Positions 5,400 through 5,402 of a stretch of DNA of 5,402 nt are shown in pieces. The translations under genes were made by a program, and so were the position numbers. A model generated the notes under the pieces. The model searched no databases. It was not told the DNA's origin and saw nothing but the letters and a program-made list of their open reading frames with translations. Source of the stretch: Reyranella sp. (lineage in GTDB: Bacteria; Pseudomonadota; Alphaproteobacteria; Reyranellales; Reyranellaceae); contig JAKFVZ010000612.1 of the NCBI GenBank assembly GCA_021732965.1, positions 1-5,402 of the forward strand, read 5' to 3'. Each line of letters opens with the position of its first letter. The stretch's first letter is position 1.

Positions 5400-5402
5400 G
5401 GT

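Overview
This is a GC-rich (about 60% by eye), densely packed bacterial segment, probably from a proteobacterium. It looks like part of a defence island or the accessory cargo of a mobile element. There are no rRNA, tRNA, transposase, integrase or housekeeping genes. All six recognisable genes belong to, or look like, immunity or toxin-antitoxin families. The host genus cannot be fixed from the sequence.

Layout, left to right. (1) 2-1032, plus strand: a two-gene unit made of a small three-helix membrane protein and a ThsB-like (MTH538/DUF1863-type) TIR-fold protein. The two genes are separated by 2 nt. (2) 1240-3050, minus strand: a two-gene unit made of a three-part TIR protein with a canonical catalytic glutamate, followed 2 nt later by a SLOG-superfamily protein, the predicted binder of a nucleotide-derived ligand. 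The two TIR units converge across about 207 nt. (3) 3297-5233, minus strand: a type IV-like toxin-antitoxin pair. A winged-helix AbiEi-type antitoxin carrying an N-terminal PD-(D/E)XK-like domain overlaps by 10 nt an AbiEii-type nucleotidyltransferase toxin. (4) 5223-5328: a compact control region for that pair, with a sigma70-like promoter and repeated TTTCAGC/GCTGAAA half-sites. One perfect 9+4+9 palindrome covers the -10 element and the candidate start codons. (5) 5333-5402: no gene, but two short GC-rich hairpins.

How the genes may work together (inference). In each TIR unit the enzyme would sense infection and make a nucleotide signal or deplete NAD+. In unit 1 the small membrane protein would be the effector, disrupting the membrane. 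In unit 2 the SLOG protein would bind, sense or modulate the signal. The AbiE-like pair could act as an independent abortive-infection module or stabilise the island. The most novel candidates are the minimal membrane-protein/ThsB-like pair, the three-part TIR plus SLOG operon, and the nuclease-like antitoxin with an apparently leaderless, palindrome-covered start.
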